A program made the translations under genes and the position numbers. Shown piece after piece: positions 26,508 through 34,580 of a DNA stretch of 64,000 bases; the first letter of the stretch is position 1, and every line of letters begins with the position of its first letter. Source of the stretch: Sporolactobacillus sp. THM7-4 (GTDB lineage Bacteria > Bacillota > Bacilli > Bacillales > Sporolactobacillaceae). The stretch spans positions 1 to 64,000 of the forward strand of contig NZ_SEMD01000010.1 in the NCBI RefSeq assembly GCF_004153165.1, in the 5' to 3' direction. The notes under the pieces are model-generated. The model was given only the letters and a program-made list of their open reading frames with translations, had not been told where the DNA came from and searched no databases.

Positions 26508-27680
26508 CTAGTCCCTGGCCTCAATAGCTTTTAATCCTTGATTCAAGATATTAACTGCCGCATTAATATCTCTGTCGTGGTGAGTGTGGCACCTGGTGCA
26601 TGTCCATTCATGGATTTCTAATGGCTTCTTGCCACTATGATAACCACAACTTGAACAAATTTGGCTCGTGTAGTTCGGCTTTACGATAACTAATCGTTTT
26701 CCATACCATCTGCATTTATAATCGAGCATGGTTCGAAACATTCGCCAACTCGCATTGCTGATACTTTTAGCCAGACGATGATTCTTGAGAAGATTTTTGG
26801 TTTTCAAATCTTCAATCACAAACACATCATATTGTTTGACAAGTTTTGTTGTTAGCTTTTGCAGATAGTCTTTACGCTGATGAGCTATTTTTGCCTGAAC
26901 CGCTGCTTTACATTTTCTTGCTTTCTGCCAGTTGGAAAAGTCTTCCAGACCAAGCGGGGACAAGGCTTTATTATGCTGATCAAAAGAGACTTTCACTTTA
27001 GCTAAGTGACGACGACGGCTATATTTCGATTGCCATTGTATCACTTGTTTTTCTAACTTTCTTGCCTCGAAAGCAGCGTATTTCATACCATCAGAGCTGA
27101 TGGCTAAATCGGCTACACCCATATCTAGACCAACCGCTCTATTTGTCTTAGGGAGGACTTGGTTGTCGCACTCTACCTGTAACGACAAATAATATTTTCC
27201 TGTTGGCTCTAATGTGATCGTTGCTCGTTTGATTTTTGTGTGAACTAACTGACCCGTTTTAGAACTTTTAAGATAACCCACTTTAGGCAACTTAACATAT
27301 CGTTTAGCAATAGCCTTAACCGTACTCTTGGTTGAATAAGATTGCTTAGCATATTTACGGCTGTGAAATTTGGGTTTGCCTGCGGAATATGTTTTATCGT
27401 TGAAGAATGCTTTCCAGCTTTTGTATAAATTACCAGTCACAATTTGATAGCTTGAACTATCAATCTCTTTTAAAAACGGATATTCAGCTTTTAATGGTAC
27501 GAGCAGGGTGTCCATTTTGAAGTTGCTTAACATTTTTAGTTTGGAATTATTCTTATAGCGTTCGTTTAGCATATCCAACATTTGATTCCATACAAAGCGA
27601 GTACAACCAAAAGCTCTGGAAAAATAGTGACGTTGTTCTTGATTAGGGTATAATCTGATTTTAATTCCTTTGAGAACCAT
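26508..27680 (-). CDS. tnpB: RNA-guided endonuclease TnpB (OrfB)
   Basis: A 390-residue TnpB, the transposon nuclease ancestral to Cas12. RuvC-like catalytic residues appear intact: Asp186 in AVGLDMGVADLAISSDG, Glu290 in VFVIEDLKTKNLL and Asp371 in HHDRDINAAVNIL. A zinc ribbon is formed by Cys342, Cys345, Cys361 and Cys364. The N-terminus (IKIRLYPNQEQRHYF, CTRFVWNQML) is the usual helix-rich OrfB start. AGAGGTG precedes the ATG. It is full length without frameshifts and thus probably active as a guided nuclease. Without TnpA it depends on a helper for movement. Confidence 0.93.
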   Translation of the reverse strand: MVLKGIKIRLYPNQEQRHYFSRAFGCTRFVWNQMLDMLNERYKNNSKLKMLSNFKMDTLLVPLKAEYPFLKEIDSSSYQIVTGNLYKSWKAFFNDKTYSAGKPKFHSRKYAKQSYSTKSTVKAIAKRYVKLPKVGYLKSSKTGQLVHTKIKRATITLEPTGKYYLSLQVECDNQVLPKTNRAVGLDMGVADLAISSDGMKYAAFEARKLEKQVIQWQSKYSRRRHLAKVKVSFDQHNKALSPLGLEDFSNWQKARKCKAAVQAKIAHQRKDYLQKLTTKLVKQYDVFVIEDLKTKNLLKNHRLAKSISNASWRMFRTMLDYKCRWYGKRLVIVKPNYTSQICSSCGYHSGKKPLEIHEWTCTRCHTHHDRDINAAVNILNQGLKAIEARD

Positions 27681-27765
27681 TATTTTTCACCTCTTTTCTA
27701 TAAAGTGATTATAATACATTTCCCTTATATAGAATAGCGTATAAGTAGATCAAGAAAGGTTTATC

Positions 27766-27805
27766 GGCAATTCATCCCATGAATTAATTCATGGGATGAA
27801 TTGCC
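27766..27805. repeat. Perfect 40-bp palindrome at the tnpB left end
   Basis: Two 20-nt arms with no loop; the half-arm is GGCAATTCATCCCATGAATT. It lies about 85 bp upstream of tnpB and probably forms the left-end hairpin recognised by a Y1 transposase. Confidence 0.85.
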
Positions 27806-27806
27806 T

Positions 27807-27846
27807 GCCCCTTAGTAAATCAAAGTCCCTTAGGGGCTTTTTTGTT
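27807..27846 (+). terminator. Hairpin with T run beside the palindrome
   Basis: GCCCCTTAG pairs with CTTAGGGGC (one T-T mismatch) and is followed by TTTTTT. It may be a terminator or part of the transposon end. Confidence 0.5.
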
Positions 27847-27847
27847 A

Positions 27848-27918
27848 CCCGAAATAAATGGAGAAGATACCGAATCCGGGACAGGTGAGGAGTAGTCCCG
27901 GATGCATTTATTTTCGGG
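27848..27918. repeat. Nested two-stem inverted repeat
   Basis: An outer stem, CCCGAAATAAATG (27848-27860) with CATTTATTTTCGGG (27905-27918, one bulge), encloses an inner 9-bp stem, ATCCGGGAC (27874-27882) with GTCCCGGAT (27895-27903). The loop contains GGTGAGGAG. No gene explains it. Confidence 0.6.
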
Positions 27919-28166
27919 ATGAGTTTTGCCGGATCAGGATGGACTTCGGGAATTACCGGACTTTCATCGATGGACATCAGAGGAGAACAGCCTGTTTTTC
28001 TCGTACCGGACTGAGTTCATTTGCTTTTAGAAATAAAAAAGATAAAGTAAAATGAAGAGGAACAATGAAAACGCATTAAAGTCGGTGGAAATCAGCCGAC
28101 ATGTTGCGAAGCTAACTGAATGATTTTGAAAGACCAACCCAATGGTGCAAAGGGAGGAAACAAACC

Positions 28167-29144
28167 GTGAACGTTCTCTTTAGTGTGGGAAAGTCATATT
28201 ACCCTATTCATCAGACGTTTGTCCGTCAAATAGAAGAGCTGGGGGTAGATGTAAAGGTCCTGATGTACGATGAAGCGAAACATAAAGAAAATATCATTCG
28301 GAGTATCAGGGATGCAGACGTTTACATCACAGCAGTTTCTCTTGCAGATCGGGAAATTATTGATGCGGCTCCACAGCTTAAATATATCATCAAGACAGGC
28401 ACCGGTGTGGATAATATTGACGTCGACTATGCCACGGAAAAAGGAATACTCGTCAGCAATGCACCCGGCCAGAATGCGAACGCGGTTGCCGAACTTGCTA
28501 TCGGGCTGATGATCGGTCTTTCGAGGAAAATTCCCCAGCTTGACCGCCGAACCAAAGACGGAGAATGGATACATAGCACAGGGTTTGAATGCCGGGGCAA
28601 GACAATGGGAATTATCGGATTCGGAACAATAGGGCAAAACATTGCAAAATATGCCCGGGCTTTTGACATGAATATGATTGCCTATGGCAGTCACAGGGAT
28701 GATGAAGCAGCCAATAAGCTCGGTGTCCGTTTTGTCGATTGGGATCATCTGCTGTTGGATTCGGATTATATTGTTGTCAGTACATCCCTGAAAAAATCGA
28801 CATATCATATGATCGATGAAGAAGCGTTTCATAAAATGAAAAACACGGCCTTTCTGATCAATATTTCGAGGGGAGCCGTGATTGATACCCAGGCACTGGC
28901 TGATGCACTGAAACACGAGGAGATCCGAGGAGCCGCGCTTGATGTATTTGAAACCGAGCCACCGGAAAAAAATCCGCCGCATCTGGACAATCTGATTACG
29001 ACCCCGCATATTGGCGGGACAACTCTGGAAAGTGTCAATCGAATTGCCGCATTAACCGTAGAAAATATCCGCCGCTTTATGAATCATCAACCTCTGAAGT
29101 ACGTGATCAATCAAAAAGAGCTGGAACAAGCACATAAACAATAG
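28167..29144 (+). CDS. D-2-hydroxyacid dehydrogenase (phosphoglycerate dehydrogenase-like)
   Basis: A 325-residue NAD-dependent dehydrogenase without an ACT domain. The Rossmann motif is TMGIIGFGTIGQNIA; catalytic Arg is in LINISRGAVID, Glu in DVFETEPPE and His in TTPHIGGTT. KTGTGVDNIDVDYA is the substrate-binding signature shared with SerA and hydroxypyruvate reductases. It starts at GTG behind AGGGAGGAAACAAACC. It stands alone with its own terminator, so it is probably catabolic (hydroxypyruvate/glyoxylate or another 2-oxo acid) rather than part of serine synthesis. It is only distantly similar to the dehydrogenase at 19.2 kb. Confidence 0.87.
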   Translation: MNVLFSVGKSYYPIHQTFVRQIEELGVDVKVLMYDEAKHKENIIRSIRDADVYITAVSLADREIIDAAPQLKYIIKTGTGVDNIDVDYATEKGILVSNAPGQNANAVAELAIGLMIGLSRKIPQLDRRTKDGEWIHSTGFECRGKTMGIIGFGTIGQNIAKYARAFDMNMIAYGSHRDDEAANKLGVRFVDWDHLLLDSDYIVVSTSLKKSTYHMIDEEAFHKMKNTAFLINISRGAVIDTQALADALKHEEIRGAALDVFETEPPEKNPPHLDNLITTPHIGGTTLESVNRIAALTVENIRRFMNHQPLKYVINQKELEQAHKQ

Positions 29145-29175
29145 AATAAAGAATGATAGGGATTATAGTATAAGG

Positions 29176-29228
29176 AAAAAGCTGCATCAGCCCTCATCTG
29201 AGAGGATCCTCTGATGCAGCTTTTTTTG
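29176..29228 (+). terminator. Rho-independent terminator
   Basis: GCTGCATCAG (29181-29190) with CTGATGCAGC (29211-29220), then seven T. Confidence 0.9.
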
Positions 29229-29325
29229 GTGACGTTCAAGATATCCGGTGGTAAAATCGTTTTAATAACTGATAAAAAAACAATTTATCGTTACGTTAAT
29301 CTAGCTTTTGTCAGGGGGATTTTCG

Positions 29326-30366
29326 TTGGCTGAATCGATTCAAGAACATGTCAAGCGTCTTCATCGGGAATATCTGGTGGTTGACGCCCATTTTGACTTA
29401 TTAACGGAAGTTGATTTGAGAAGAAAATTGGGATACAGGAAGGTTATCGAAACTGACTTTTTGCCGGATTTCATTGAGGGCGGAGTGAGCGTGATTGTCT
29501 GCTCACTCTTTATTGAGTCCGAATATTTACCGGAGTTAGGGCTGAAAAAGGCGCTGGATCAGATCAGCGCACTTTATTCTGAAATTCAGGAATCACCGGA
29601 CAAGATTCAGCTATGCACAAATTATCGCGAGATTGAAGAAGCCCATGAAAAAGGCCGTCTCGCAATATTGTTGTCTCTTGAAGGAGTCGACCCGCTGACT
29701 AATGATCTTGACTTGCTGCAGATTTTCTATACGTTAGGTGTCAGACTGGTTGGACTGACCTGGAGCCGGCGGAACTTTGCCGCTGACGGCAGCCATTTTG
29801 AACCCGTTGATGAGGGGCGAAAAGGTGGGCTGACTGAATTTGGTGTTAAATTGGTTGAACGGGCGGAAAAGCTCGGTATGATTATTGACGTCAGTCATTT
29901 AAATGATGAAGGTTTCTGGGATGTAATGGAGAGAACGGGTACTCCTGTCATTGCTTCGCACTCGAATGTCCGCGAGATTGCTTCATCGATGCGAAATCTG
30001 ACCGATGATCAGATCCGGGCACTTGCGGCAAGCGGTGGCGTGATCGGGATGAATGGGTTTAGCTCGTTTGTATCTGACAGATATGAAGAACGCGACGTGG
30101 AACATCTGCTTCATCACGTCGATCATATCGTCAAACTTGTCGGCATCGAACATGTTGGTATTGGGCTTGATATTTGTACTTTTCTAACCGGAATCAATCT
30201 CAAACCGGCGGGATTTACAGGTCCTGACAACTTTGATGTAATCGCGAACCACAGTGAGGTGCTCAGGTTTACCGAAGGTCTTGTAAAAAGAGGTTATACG
30301 GATGAGCAGATCGGTTTGATCCTGGGCGGAAACTTTTTGAACGTGTACAAAAAGATTTTGAGATAA
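29326..30366 (+). CDS. Membrane dipeptidase (peptidase M19)
   Basis: A 346-residue zinc dipeptidase of the renal dipeptidase family, which also accepts dipeptides with a C-terminal D-residue. The metal ligands are visible: His22 and Asp24 in VVDAHFDLL, Glu in LSLEGVDPL, His in IIDVSHLNDEGFWDV and His in VIASHSNVREI. GGNFLNVYK near the end is the family C-terminus. It starts at TTG 29326 with GGGGG 8 nt upstream; an earlier TTG at 29308 precedes that site. There is no signal peptide, so it is cytoplasmic and fits with the peptide importer and P1 peptidases nearby. Confidence 0.9.
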   Translation: MAESIQEHVKRLHREYLVVDAHFDLLTEVDLRRKLGYRKVIETDFLPDFIEGGVSVIVCSLFIESEYLPELGLKKALDQISALYSEIQESPDKIQLCTNYREIEEAHEKGRLAILLSLEGVDPLTNDLDLLQIFYTLGVRLVGLTWSRRNFAADGSHFEPVDEGRKGGLTEFGVKLVERAEKLGMIIDVSHLNDEGFWDVMERTGTPVIASHSNVREIASSMRNLTDDQIRALAASGGVIGMNGFSSFVSDRYEERDVEHLLHHVDHIVKLVGIEHVGIGLDICTFLTGINLKPAGFTGPDNFDVIANHSEVLRFTEGLVKRGYTDEQIGLILGGNFLNVYKKILR

Positions 30367-30493
30367 AAGCCAGGCGTAATCGTTTTCGCGAGAGCCGAAT
30401 CACTTCGCATAAAGTCTCCCAAAAAATGCATGAGCGTGAATTATCCGTACGAAGACCGAATCACTCGTGAACAAGTTTTTTAGTAAATAAAAG

Positions 30494-30520
30494 ACCCGAT
30501 GCAGGCCGCAACGGGTTTTT
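30494..30520 (+). terminator. Rho-independent terminator
   Basis: ACCCGATGC with GCAACGGGT (one A-A mismatch), 5-nt loop, then TTTT. Confidence 0.7.
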
Positions 30521-30631
30521 AATTTTAAAATCAGTTTTGTGGGGTATTTTTTCAGAGAATGAGGCGGATCGGCCTTCATGATTGAGACATATTTGGTGTG
30601 CTGAGAAGATAATTTCCTGCCTGTGTATTTC

Positions 30632-31441
30632 CTATTTCGCACTTCCCTCATAATATTTTCCAAGAGCGACAATCATCGCGCCCATTTTTGGATTTTCCGG
30701 CTGGATGAGATGTTCCACCCCTTGATAAGCAATCTCCTGAGCGGTTACTTTTCCTATCGCAACGGCTAAGACGTGATCGTTGAATGCCTGTACTAATTGA
30801 GCTTTCCGATCAGGCTGATTAAACAAGTTTCTTACTTGCGTTTTGCTGGTGAAAACAACCGCGTCAAGGGCCCGATCAGTAACTTGTCTGGTAAGTTTGC
30901 TCAGTACTTGTTCCTCCGGCTCTTTGTAACGATAGGGTTTTGACAGATAGACTGAATATCCTGAGGTTTCAAGGGCCTGTTTTAATTCGGCTTCATCCTC
31001 GTCGTAAACCTGCAGATAAATTCGACTTTCAGCGGTTTGTTTTCCATCTGCTTCAAAAATAGAAAATAATTGAGCCATCGTTCCGTCGGGCGATACACGC
31101 TCAGGCACAAGGTCATGGCTTTTCAGCCAGTTCAGCGTTTTGCTGCCGCGAATCGCGAGTTTCCTGTTTTTCAGTGCCCGCAAAAAATTTTCTGCCTGAT
31201 TCATTTCCTGTGCCGCTTTTTCAAGCGTTCGTGCACCGATGCCGGTTGTCAGAATCACCCAATCAAACGGATCGCGAATCAGAACATGAATATTCTCAAA
31301 ACAAACCTGTTGATTATATATCCGTTCACCCTGGATTGAATAAACGGCGGGCTCGCCCCCATGTTTCCTGATCAAAGCCGCGATCGCTTCAGATTGTCTG
31401 TCCGAAGCAATGCCGATCGTTTTATTTGAAAGGTCATTCAA
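30632..31441 (-). CDS. Uroporphyrinogen-III synthase (HemD) family protein, orphan
   Basis: A 269-residue bilobed HemD-type protein. Recognisable parts are IGIASDRQSEAIAALIRKHGGEP, DWVILTTGIGARTLEKA, ALDAVVFTSKTQVRNLF and VLAVAIGKVTAQEI. HemD closes hydroxymethylbilane to uroporphyrinogen III in heme synthesis. It starts at TTG with AAGGAG 9 nt upstream. No other heme gene is nearby, and the family is poorly conserved, so this could be a second copy with another role (HemD-like domains also occur in regulators) rather than the housekeeping enzyme. Confidence 0.75.
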   Translation of the reverse strand: MNDLSNKTIGIASDRQSEAIAALIRKHGGEPAVYSIQGERIYNQQVCFENIHVLIRDPFDWVILTTGIGARTLEKAAQEMNQAENFLRALKNRKLAIRGSKTLNWLKSHDLVPERVSPDGTMAQLFSIFEADGKQTAESRIYLQVYDEDEAELKQALETSGYSVYLSKPYRYKEPEEQVLSKLTRQVTDRALDAVVFTSKTQVRNLFNQPDRKAQLVQAFNDHVLAVAIGKVTAQEIAYQGVEHLIQPENPKMGAMIVALGKYYEGSAK

Positions 31442-31890
31442 AACATCTCGCTCCTTTTATGTTCGAACTTACATCTATCTTTAACAGATTCACAGAATGT
31501 GTCAATACTTTTAACCCCAGGATTTAAATGGAGCAGTCCTGTTTAGGAAACTCAGAGACGATTGGCGTGATTAACCCGGAAGATAGACACGTAGAAAAAA
31601 TCACGATATAGTAAAGATAAAAAATATTTCTTAAAATGGACATAATTGCAGAAAATCTGACATCAAACAGATCGATTCATTTTCAGGCATGTGCCTGATC
31701 ATGGACATAGAAAAGCAAATGAAAATTCACATGGCCAATCAGGTAAAAAATCACTCCGGCTTTCCGTACTGCTTCTCTCTTTAATATCTTCTTTAACATT
31801 CGTCAACTGATCCTACTCGTTTTAATCAGTAATGGAATGATGTCCGGTCGCGTTTTTTCAATATCGTTGTGGGAGAGGGAGATGAGAACA
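31442..31890. other. Divergent intergenic region
   Basis: About 450 bp between divergent genes. On the minus strand TTGACA at 31500-31505 is a good -35 for the HemD-like gene, with only a weak -10. Nothing else is recognised. Confidence 0.4.
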
Positions 31891-33054
31891 ATGATTACGT
31901 TACGCAAGTTGTTTTCATTGGCTGAACTGGCACCGATTCGTCTCGTCGCCGGTAAAACAGGAATCAATCGTCCGATTACAGGAGTTAATGTCACCGAGAG
32001 CAATGATCTGACGGAGTTTATCCGGCCAAATGAACTGATCATTACAACCGGGATCAACATGGCCAATCAGCCGGAAAAGGTTATTACCATGGTAGAGACG
32101 GCCTATCGGTGCAAGACGGCAGGAATTGTCCTTAATGTCGGTCCCTTTATCCCTGAAATCCCTGAGCAGGTGCTCCGATTTGCTGATGAACGGCAATACC
32201 CGGTATTCCGTATGCCCTGGGAATATCGTGTGGCGGACTTCGTAAAACTGACCGTTCAATTTCTGGCAACAGAGCAGATTTTACAAACCAGGACCAAAAA
32301 CCTGCTCTCGGAACTTTTATTTAACCCTGAACCGGATCATAAAGAGATTGTTCGCGAACTTCAAAAAAAGGGAATCCATGCTGATGATGATTTTGGAATT
32401 ATTGTCTGCGCATTCGAAGCGAAGCAGGCTGTTCCGCAGTCACTCGTTTATGCGATCGAAGGTTCCCTTTCCGAAAAATTTCCATTGCTTCTTTCCATGA
32501 CTCATAAAAACCAGTGCATCTACATGGTCAATCAGTTGGATGTACGCGGATCACTTATTCCGTTTTCAAAAACAGTAGAGGATATTTACCGAAATAGCGG
32601 TGAACAAACGGACAAGATCAACTTTTTTTTCGGTATCGGCAGCTTTTATCGGGGGATCACTCATCTATCAAAAAGCTATAATGAAGCGCTGACTGTCATT
32701 CATCTCAATCAGCGGCATCCGGAACACCTGATCTATGAATACAAAAACATAGGGGCTTATAAAATTATCATGGATGTCCGTCATCGTCATGTGCTTGACG
32801 GATTTCACAAGGATCTTCTTGGGCCGCTTTACCGTTATGATCAACTACACGGCACGGATCTTGTCCGGTTTCTGCGCATCTACATAGAAGAGGATGGCCG
32901 GACAGCGAACATTGCCAAAAGAGAATTTGTCCACCGGAATACGGTCCTCTATAAAATAAAAAAAATTGAATCGATATTAGACATGGATATCTGTCTTCCC
33001 TTTACAAAAACAAATTTATCGCTTGCTTTCATGATTGAAGATGTAATTGAATAA
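31891..33054 (+). CDS. PucR family transcriptional regulator
   Basis: A 387-residue regulator. An N-terminal PucR domain (TLRKLFSLAELAPIRLVAG, TESNDLTEFIRPNELIITTG) is followed by a central GGDEF-like segment (FFFGIGSFYRGITHLSKSYNEAL) and a C-terminal helix-turn-helix (IYIEEDGRTANIAKREFVHRNTVLYKIKKIE). The family controls purine, amino-acid and GABA catabolism. I chose the ATG at 31891 with GAGGGAG about 8 nt upstream; an ATG at 31882 is also possible. The aminotransferase and alcohol dehydrogenase genes follow on the same strand and are the likely targets. Confidence 0.87.
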   Translation: MITLRKLFSLAELAPIRLVAGKTGINRPITGVNVTESNDLTEFIRPNELIITTGINMANQPEKVITMVETAYRCKTAGIVLNVGPFIPEIPEQVLRFADERQYPVFRMPWEYRVADFVKLTVQFLATEQILQTRTKNLLSELLFNPEPDHKEIVRELQKKGIHADDDFGIIVCAFEAKQAVPQSLVYAIEGSLSEKFPLLLSMTHKNQCIYMVNQLDVRGSLIPFSKTVEDIYRNSGEQTDKINFFFGIGSFYRGITHLSKSYNEALTVIHLNQRHPEHLIYEYKNIGAYKIIMDVRHRHVLDGFHKDLLGPLYRYDQLHGTDLVRFLRIYIEEDGRTANIAKREFVHRNTVLYKIKKIESILDMDICLPFTKTNLSLAFMIEDVIE

Positions 33055-33197
33055 AGGCTTCTATGGTACATGTCACACCCTTTGTGCATCTGCACAAATT
33101 TTTTGAGCCTAATTGTCATTGTTTTCACGCAATAAAAGGTTATCATTAAATTATATTAATTCAGAAATCAGGAATGATGACAGGAGTTGTTTCATAG

Positions 33198-34565
33198 ATG
33201 AAATCGATTGATGTGTCGCAAATCAAAGAAGACGATCAACAATATGTCCTGCATTCGTGGGCAAAGCAAAGCAGTGTTCATCCCAAAGTGATCCAAAAGG
33301 GAGAAGGAATTTTCTTCTGGGATGAGTCCGGGAAGAAATATTATGACATGTGCTCTCAGCTTGTTTACTTGAACGTTGGTCATAACCATCCGAAACTGAT
33401 GGAAGAGTTTAAGCATATCGGTGAGATTCCCCTTGCCGCCCCTGGCTTTGCAACGGCTTCAAAGGCTGAGCTGGCACGCAAGATCATTGAAGTTGCGCCG
33501 GACAACATGGCCAAAGTATTCTTCGCAAACGGCGGTGCGGATTCCAACGACCATGCGGTGAAAATTGCGCGGATGGCGACTGGCCGGTATAAAATATTTT
33601 CTCGCTACCGCTCCTACCACGGGGCAACATTCGGTGCCGGGAATCTGTCGGGGGAAGGCCGTCGCTTTTATGTGGAACCCGGCCTGCCGGGATTTATCAA
33701 GTTTGAAACGCCATATCTGTATCGTGAATCAATAGATTTTGAGAGTGAGGAAGCAGCGACAGCGTTTTATCTCGATCGGCTGGAAAATCAGATTTTATAT
33801 GAAGGGCCGGATTCGATCGCTGCGATCTTCATGGAGCCGATCCCGGGGAGTAATGGCGTGCTGATTCCACCAAAAGGGTATCTTGAAGGGGTCCGTGCTT
33901 TGTGCGACAAGTATGGCATTCTGATGATCTGCGATGAGGTGATGTCCGGATTCGGTCGAACCGGTAAAATGTTTGCGGTTGATCACTTTGATTTTCAGCC
34001 GGACATCATGACGTTTGCCAAAGGCGTCACATGCGGCTACAGTCCGCTTGGCGGTGTCATTGTCAGTGAGAAAGTCGCCAGATACTTTGACGATCATGTA
34101 CTGATGACCGGTCTGACTTACAGCGGGCACACCGTCTCAACCCAGATTGGCTGCGCGACAATGGATATTTATAAAGATGAGCACCTGATCGAGAATGCGT
34201 CGGCCATGGGGAACATCCTTGCCGTACGCCTGGAACACCTTCGCCGGTTTGATTCGGTCGGCGACGTCCGCCACATCGGACTGTTTGCGGCGGTGGAAAT
34301 CGTTAAGGATAAAAAAACAAAAGAACCGATTATCGCATATGGGATGGACTACGGAAGAGACAAAGCCGGTCTGATGGGAAAGTTCGTGAGCATGCTGATT
34401 GAGCACGGATTCTACACTTATTCACACGAGTCCAGTGTGATGATTGCTCCCCCGTTGGTCATTACCGAGCAGGAAATTAATGAAGCCATGGACATATTCG
34501 AAGAAGTTTTGACTCTGTTTGAAAAAAAATATCTTTTCACCGGTCAATCGGTAATCGCAAATTAA
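33198..34565 (+). CDS. Class III PLP-dependent aminotransferase
   Basis: A 455-residue omega-aminotransferase. Seen: QLVYLNVGHNHPKLMEEF, the phosphate-binding ANGGADSNDHAVKIAR, YRSYHGATFGAGN, the cofactor Asp in ICDEVMSGFGRTG and the PLP Lys in MTFAKGVTCGYSPLGG. The family moves amino groups from omega-amino acids or amines (beta-alanine, taurine, putrescine and similar) to pyruvate or 2-oxoglutarate. Length and the internal motifs resemble pyruvate-using members. CAGGAG precedes the ATG by 12 nt. The iron alcohol dehydrogenase gene follows 15 nt later, which suggests reduction of the aldehyde product. Confidence 0.87.
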   Translation: MKSIDVSQIKEDDQQYVLHSWAKQSSVHPKVIQKGEGIFFWDESGKKYYDMCSQLVYLNVGHNHPKLMEEFKHIGEIPLAAPGFATASKAELARKIIEVAPDNMAKVFFANGGADSNDHAVKIARMATGRYKIFSRYRSYHGATFGAGNLSGEGRRFYVEPGLPGFIKFETPYLYRESIDFESEEAATAFYLDRLENQILYEGPDSIAAIFMEPIPGSNGVLIPPKGYLEGVRALCDKYGILMICDEVMSGFGRTGKMFAVDHFDFQPDIMTFAKGVTCGYSPLGGVIVSEKVARYFDDHVLMTGLTYSGHTVSTQIGCATMDIYKDEHLIENASAMGNILAVRLEHLRRFDSVGDVRHIGLFAAVEIVKDKKTKEPIIAYGMDYGRDKAGLMGKFVSMLIEHGFYTYSHESSVMIAPPLVITEQEINEAMDIFEEVLTLFEKKYLFTGQSVIAN

Positions 34566-34580
34566 AGGGGGTGCAGGAAG

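Larger units (their letters stand above)
26416..27835 (-). mobile_element. Solo TnpB element (IS200/IS605 superfamily, IS1341-like)
   Basis: One tnpB gene with no tnpA. On the minus strand the left end lies at about 27766-27835 (perfect 40-bp palindrome). The right end follows the tnpB stop for about 90 nt, and includes a hairpin GTTCCC/GGGAAC near 26433-26452 in the position of the omega-RNA 3' end. Ends are approximate: no target duplication is made by this superfamily, so they cannot be fixed without an empty site. Confidence 0.75.

Noticed and set aside
28065-28080. Possible CcpA cre site (ATGAAAACGCATTAAA) before the hydroxyacid dehydrogenase gene
   Set aside because: One conserved position fails and the site is isolated; a chance match is likely at this base composition.
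28194-29009. 271-codon minus-strand frame inside the hydroxyacid dehydrogenase gene
   Set aside because: Shadow of a gene with all catalytic motifs; no homology recognised.
30400-30672. 90-codon minus-strand frame overlapping the HemD-like gene end
   Set aside because: It spans a terminator, overlaps a better gene and lacks a ribosome binding site.
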